DNA of 34,262 nt from Clostridia bacterium (lineage in GTDB: Bacteria; Bacillota; Clostridia; Oscillospirales; Acutalibacteraceae). The translations under genes were made by a program, and so were the position numbers. Under the pieces are notes generated by a model, which was given only the letters and a program-made list of their open reading frames with translations, was not told the origin of the DNA and did no database searches. The stretch spans positions 1-34,262 of the forward strand of contig JAILDS010000168.1 in NCBI GenBank assembly GCA_024689165.1. The letters are read 5' to 3'. This document shows positions 32,876 to 34,262 of this stretch, in pieces. Every line of letters starts with the position of its first letter. Positions within the stretch are counted from its first letter, which is position 1.

Positions 32876-32904
32876 AATAAAGAGAAAACCAGAGGCAAAA
32901 GAGC

Positions 32905-33819
32905 ATGAAAAACAGCAGGCAGAACATCCTCGTCGTGATCGTCATACTTCTGATCTCCCTGGCGGCAGTCGCCGTGGGGATCGTCAAGTATGAGAAAAAC
33001 GCTTCTTCCCCGAAGCCGATCGAATACGGCGAAAGCGCCGGGCTCGGTCTCCCGGGACTGTCCGCGCATTTCATAGACGTCGGGCAGGGCGACAGCGTCC
33101 TTCTGCACGCGGGCGGTTCTCTCGTGCTCGTCGACGCGGGGACGCGCGACGGCGGCGACGCCGTGGTCGAATACCTGACGAAGCTGGGCGTGAAGACCCT
33201 CGACTGCGTGGTGGCGACGCACCCGCACTCCGACCACATCGGCGGGATGAGGAAGGTGTTCAAGGCTTTCCGGGTCAAAGCTGTGCTCGCTCCCGAGATC
33301 GATGAGGAAAACCTCCCGACCACTTCTGCTTACGAAAAGATCCTTGGCGCGATCGAAGAGGAACAGGGCTGCAAGGCCTCCTACGCATTGCCCGGAGAGG
33401 TCTATACCTACGGCGACGTCAGCTTCACCGTCCTCGCCCCGCTGAAGCAGTACGACTCTCTGAACAATATGAGCATCGTGATCAGGGTCGAATACGAGGG
33501 CAGGGCGCTCATGCTCACGGGCGACGCCGAGGCGGAGGAAGAGAATGACATGCTCGACTCAGGAAGCGAGCTCTCGGCGGACGTGCTCAAGTGCGGCCAC
33601 CACGGCTCTTTCACGTCCACGTCCGACAGATTCCTCGACGCCGTCGGACCTCGCCTTGCCGTGATAAGCTGCGGGGCGGACAATTCCTACGGATATCCTC
33701 ATAAAGAGACCTTGAAAAAACTCGACAAGCGCGGGATAACAACTCTGCGGACCGACACCGACGGGACCGTCGTGGTGTGCCTGACCCGCGAAGGGATCAG
33801 CTACGCCATAGGAGCATAA
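32905..33819 (+). CDS. ComEC-like extracytoplasmic metallo-beta-lactamase-fold hydrolase
   Basis: The 304-residue protein has one N-terminal membrane segment (about 8-26) and a metallo-beta-lactamase domain like the C-terminal part of ComEC/Rec2. The metal site is HPHSDH (106-111). Upstream is the hallmark FIDVGQGDS (56-64), and downstream are TGDAEAE and CGHHGS, followed by SCGADNSYGYPHKE. These proteins are thought to be nucleases or phosphodiesterases acting outside the membrane. It lacks ComEC's channel domain, so it is not a DNA-uptake channel by itself. It is followed by a DUF3006 gene 5 bp away, a common pairing in Firmicutes. Confidence 0.88.
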   Translation: MKNSRQNILVVIVILLISLAAVAVGIVKYEKNASSPKPIEYGESAGLGLPGLSAHFIDVGQGDSVLLHAGGSLVLVDAGTRDGGDAVVEYLTKLGVKTLDCVVATHPHSDHIGGMRKVFKAFRVKAVLAPEIDEENLPTTSAYEKILGAIEEEQGCKASYALPGEVYTYGDVSFTVLAPLKQYDSLNNMSIVIRVEYEGRALMLTGDAEAEEENDMLDSGSELSADVLKCGHHGSFTSTSDRFLDAVGPRLAVISCGADNSYGYPHKETLKKLDKRGITTLRTDTDGTVVVCLTREGISYAIGA

Positions 33820-33824
33820 AAGCA

Positions 33825-34043
33825 ATGCGTTACGTGATCGACAGGATCGAAGACGGCGGCGTCGCCGTCATAGAGGACGAGAACGGCGTCTTCTCGGACG
33901 TTCCCGTCGGCTCGCTGCCGGAGGGCGCGCGCGAGGGGATGTGCCTGAGGTTCGACGGCGAGACCTATGAGCCCGACCCGGGATACGGGCGCGAGCGGCG
34001 CGGAAGGATACTCAAAAAGCACAGGCGCATATTCGGAGAATAA
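33825..34043 (+). CDS. DUF3006 family small protein
   Basis: The 72-residue protein begins MRYVIDRIEDGGVAVIEDENG, the characteristic start of DUF3006 (a small beta-barrel-like domain), and ends in a basic tail, RERRGRILKKHRRIF. ATG 33825 has GGAG 10 nt upstream, inside the end of the previous gene. DUF3006 genes usually lie beside ComEC-like hydrolases, as here. The molecular role is unknown; partnership with the hydrolase is inferred from context. Confidence 0.85.
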   Translation: MRYVIDRIEDGGVAVIEDENGVFSDVPVGSLPEGAREGMCLRFDGETYEPDPGYGRERRGRILKKHRRIFGE

Positions 34044-34073
34044 AAGGTTCCCAAAACAGAAAGGAGACCGGCC

Positions 34074-34262
34074 ATGACCCCATTCAGTTTTTACGTCGTC
34101 GCGGACACCCACCTTTTCAGGCATTCCCTCGGCTGCAGCGGACCGGAATACGACGAATACATGAGGTACCAGCAGAAATGTTTCGCCGAGACGGAGTCCA
34201 TCAACCGCATGGTGTTCGAAACGCTGAAAAAGGAGACGGATTCCGACACCGTTATCTTCGCG
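34074..34262 (+). CDS. Calcineurin-like metallophosphoesterase, partial at the right edge
   Basis: ATG 34074 follows AAGGAG by 7 nt. Only 63 residues are visible: TPFSFYVVADTHLFRHSLGCSG and onward to DSDTVIFA at the edge. ADTHLF supplies the first metal ligands (DxH) of the family, and VIFA is the strand normally followed by GD. It probably belongs to the operon with the two upstream genes. The substrate is unknown. Confidence 0.75.
   Translation, partial: MTPFSFYVVADTHLFRHSLGCSGPEYDEYMRYQQKCFAETESINRMVFETLKKETDSDTVIFA

Overview
This window looks like a chromosomal segment of an anaerobic, high-GC member of the Clostridia, probably an uncultured gut or rumen Oscillospirales/Ruminococcaceae-type lineage. 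The reasons are the [FeFe]-hydrogenase maturation operon, three proteins with type I dockerin-like repeats of the form ADARLALR, Gram-positive signal peptides, strong AAGGAGG-type ribosome binding sites, vegetative promoters close to TTGACA-17-TATAAT, and a hexuronate catabolic operon. The lineage is an inference from gene content, not from a marker gene. No rRNA, tRNA, CRISPR array or intact transposase gene was seen.

Layout. 1-618 (-): 5' part of a secreted dockerin protein with pieces of an oligopeptide-binding protein in an unusual order. 724-2415 (-): acyl-CoA synthetase, divergent from an alpha/beta hydrolase (2649-3617) coupled to a secreted dockerin protein (3614-5104). 5189-9169 (-): the hydrogenase maturation operon, TM1266-type regulator, hydE, hydG, hydF, preceded by a ~160-nt structured leader that ends in an intrinsic terminator. 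9477-15140 (-): a giant secreted protein of 1887 residues. 15351-15848 (+): a strong promoter, a 275-bp inverted-repeat element and a 52-residue peptide gene. 15947-20128 (+): uxaB, uxaA and a GPH-family sugar transporter, for galacturonate/tagaturonate use. 20143-20446: a second inverted-repeat element carrying a bidirectional terminator. 20461-24509 (-): a heterodimeric ABC exporter. 24827-27778 (+): two related secreted proteins separated by a heptamer-repeat hairpin. 27909-31139 (+): a GatD-like protein lacking catalytic residues, murC and an rmuC-like gene. 31145-32533 (-): a dockerin lipoprotein. 32905-34262 (+): a ComEC-like metallo-beta-lactamase protein, a DUF3006 protein and a metallophosphoesterase that runs off the window.

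How the genes work together. The hyd genes build the H-cluster needed for fermentative hydrogen production; the hydrogenase itself is not here. uxaB-uxaA-transporter imports and processes a pectin-derived hexuronate. The dockerin proteins and the giant secreted protein suggest a cell-surface apparatus. Four secreted or small proteins carry an amphipathic aromatic/basic helix, and two of these also share a ~110-residue module.

The most unusual items are the hyd leader RNA candidate, the two TIR-bounded structured elements (one inserted cleanly between a promoter and a small ORF), the recurring amphipathic helix, the permuted-looking substrate-binding protein, the pseudo-GatD, the ABC subunit with a large charged insertion, and an apparent AUA start codon in the rmuC-like gene.
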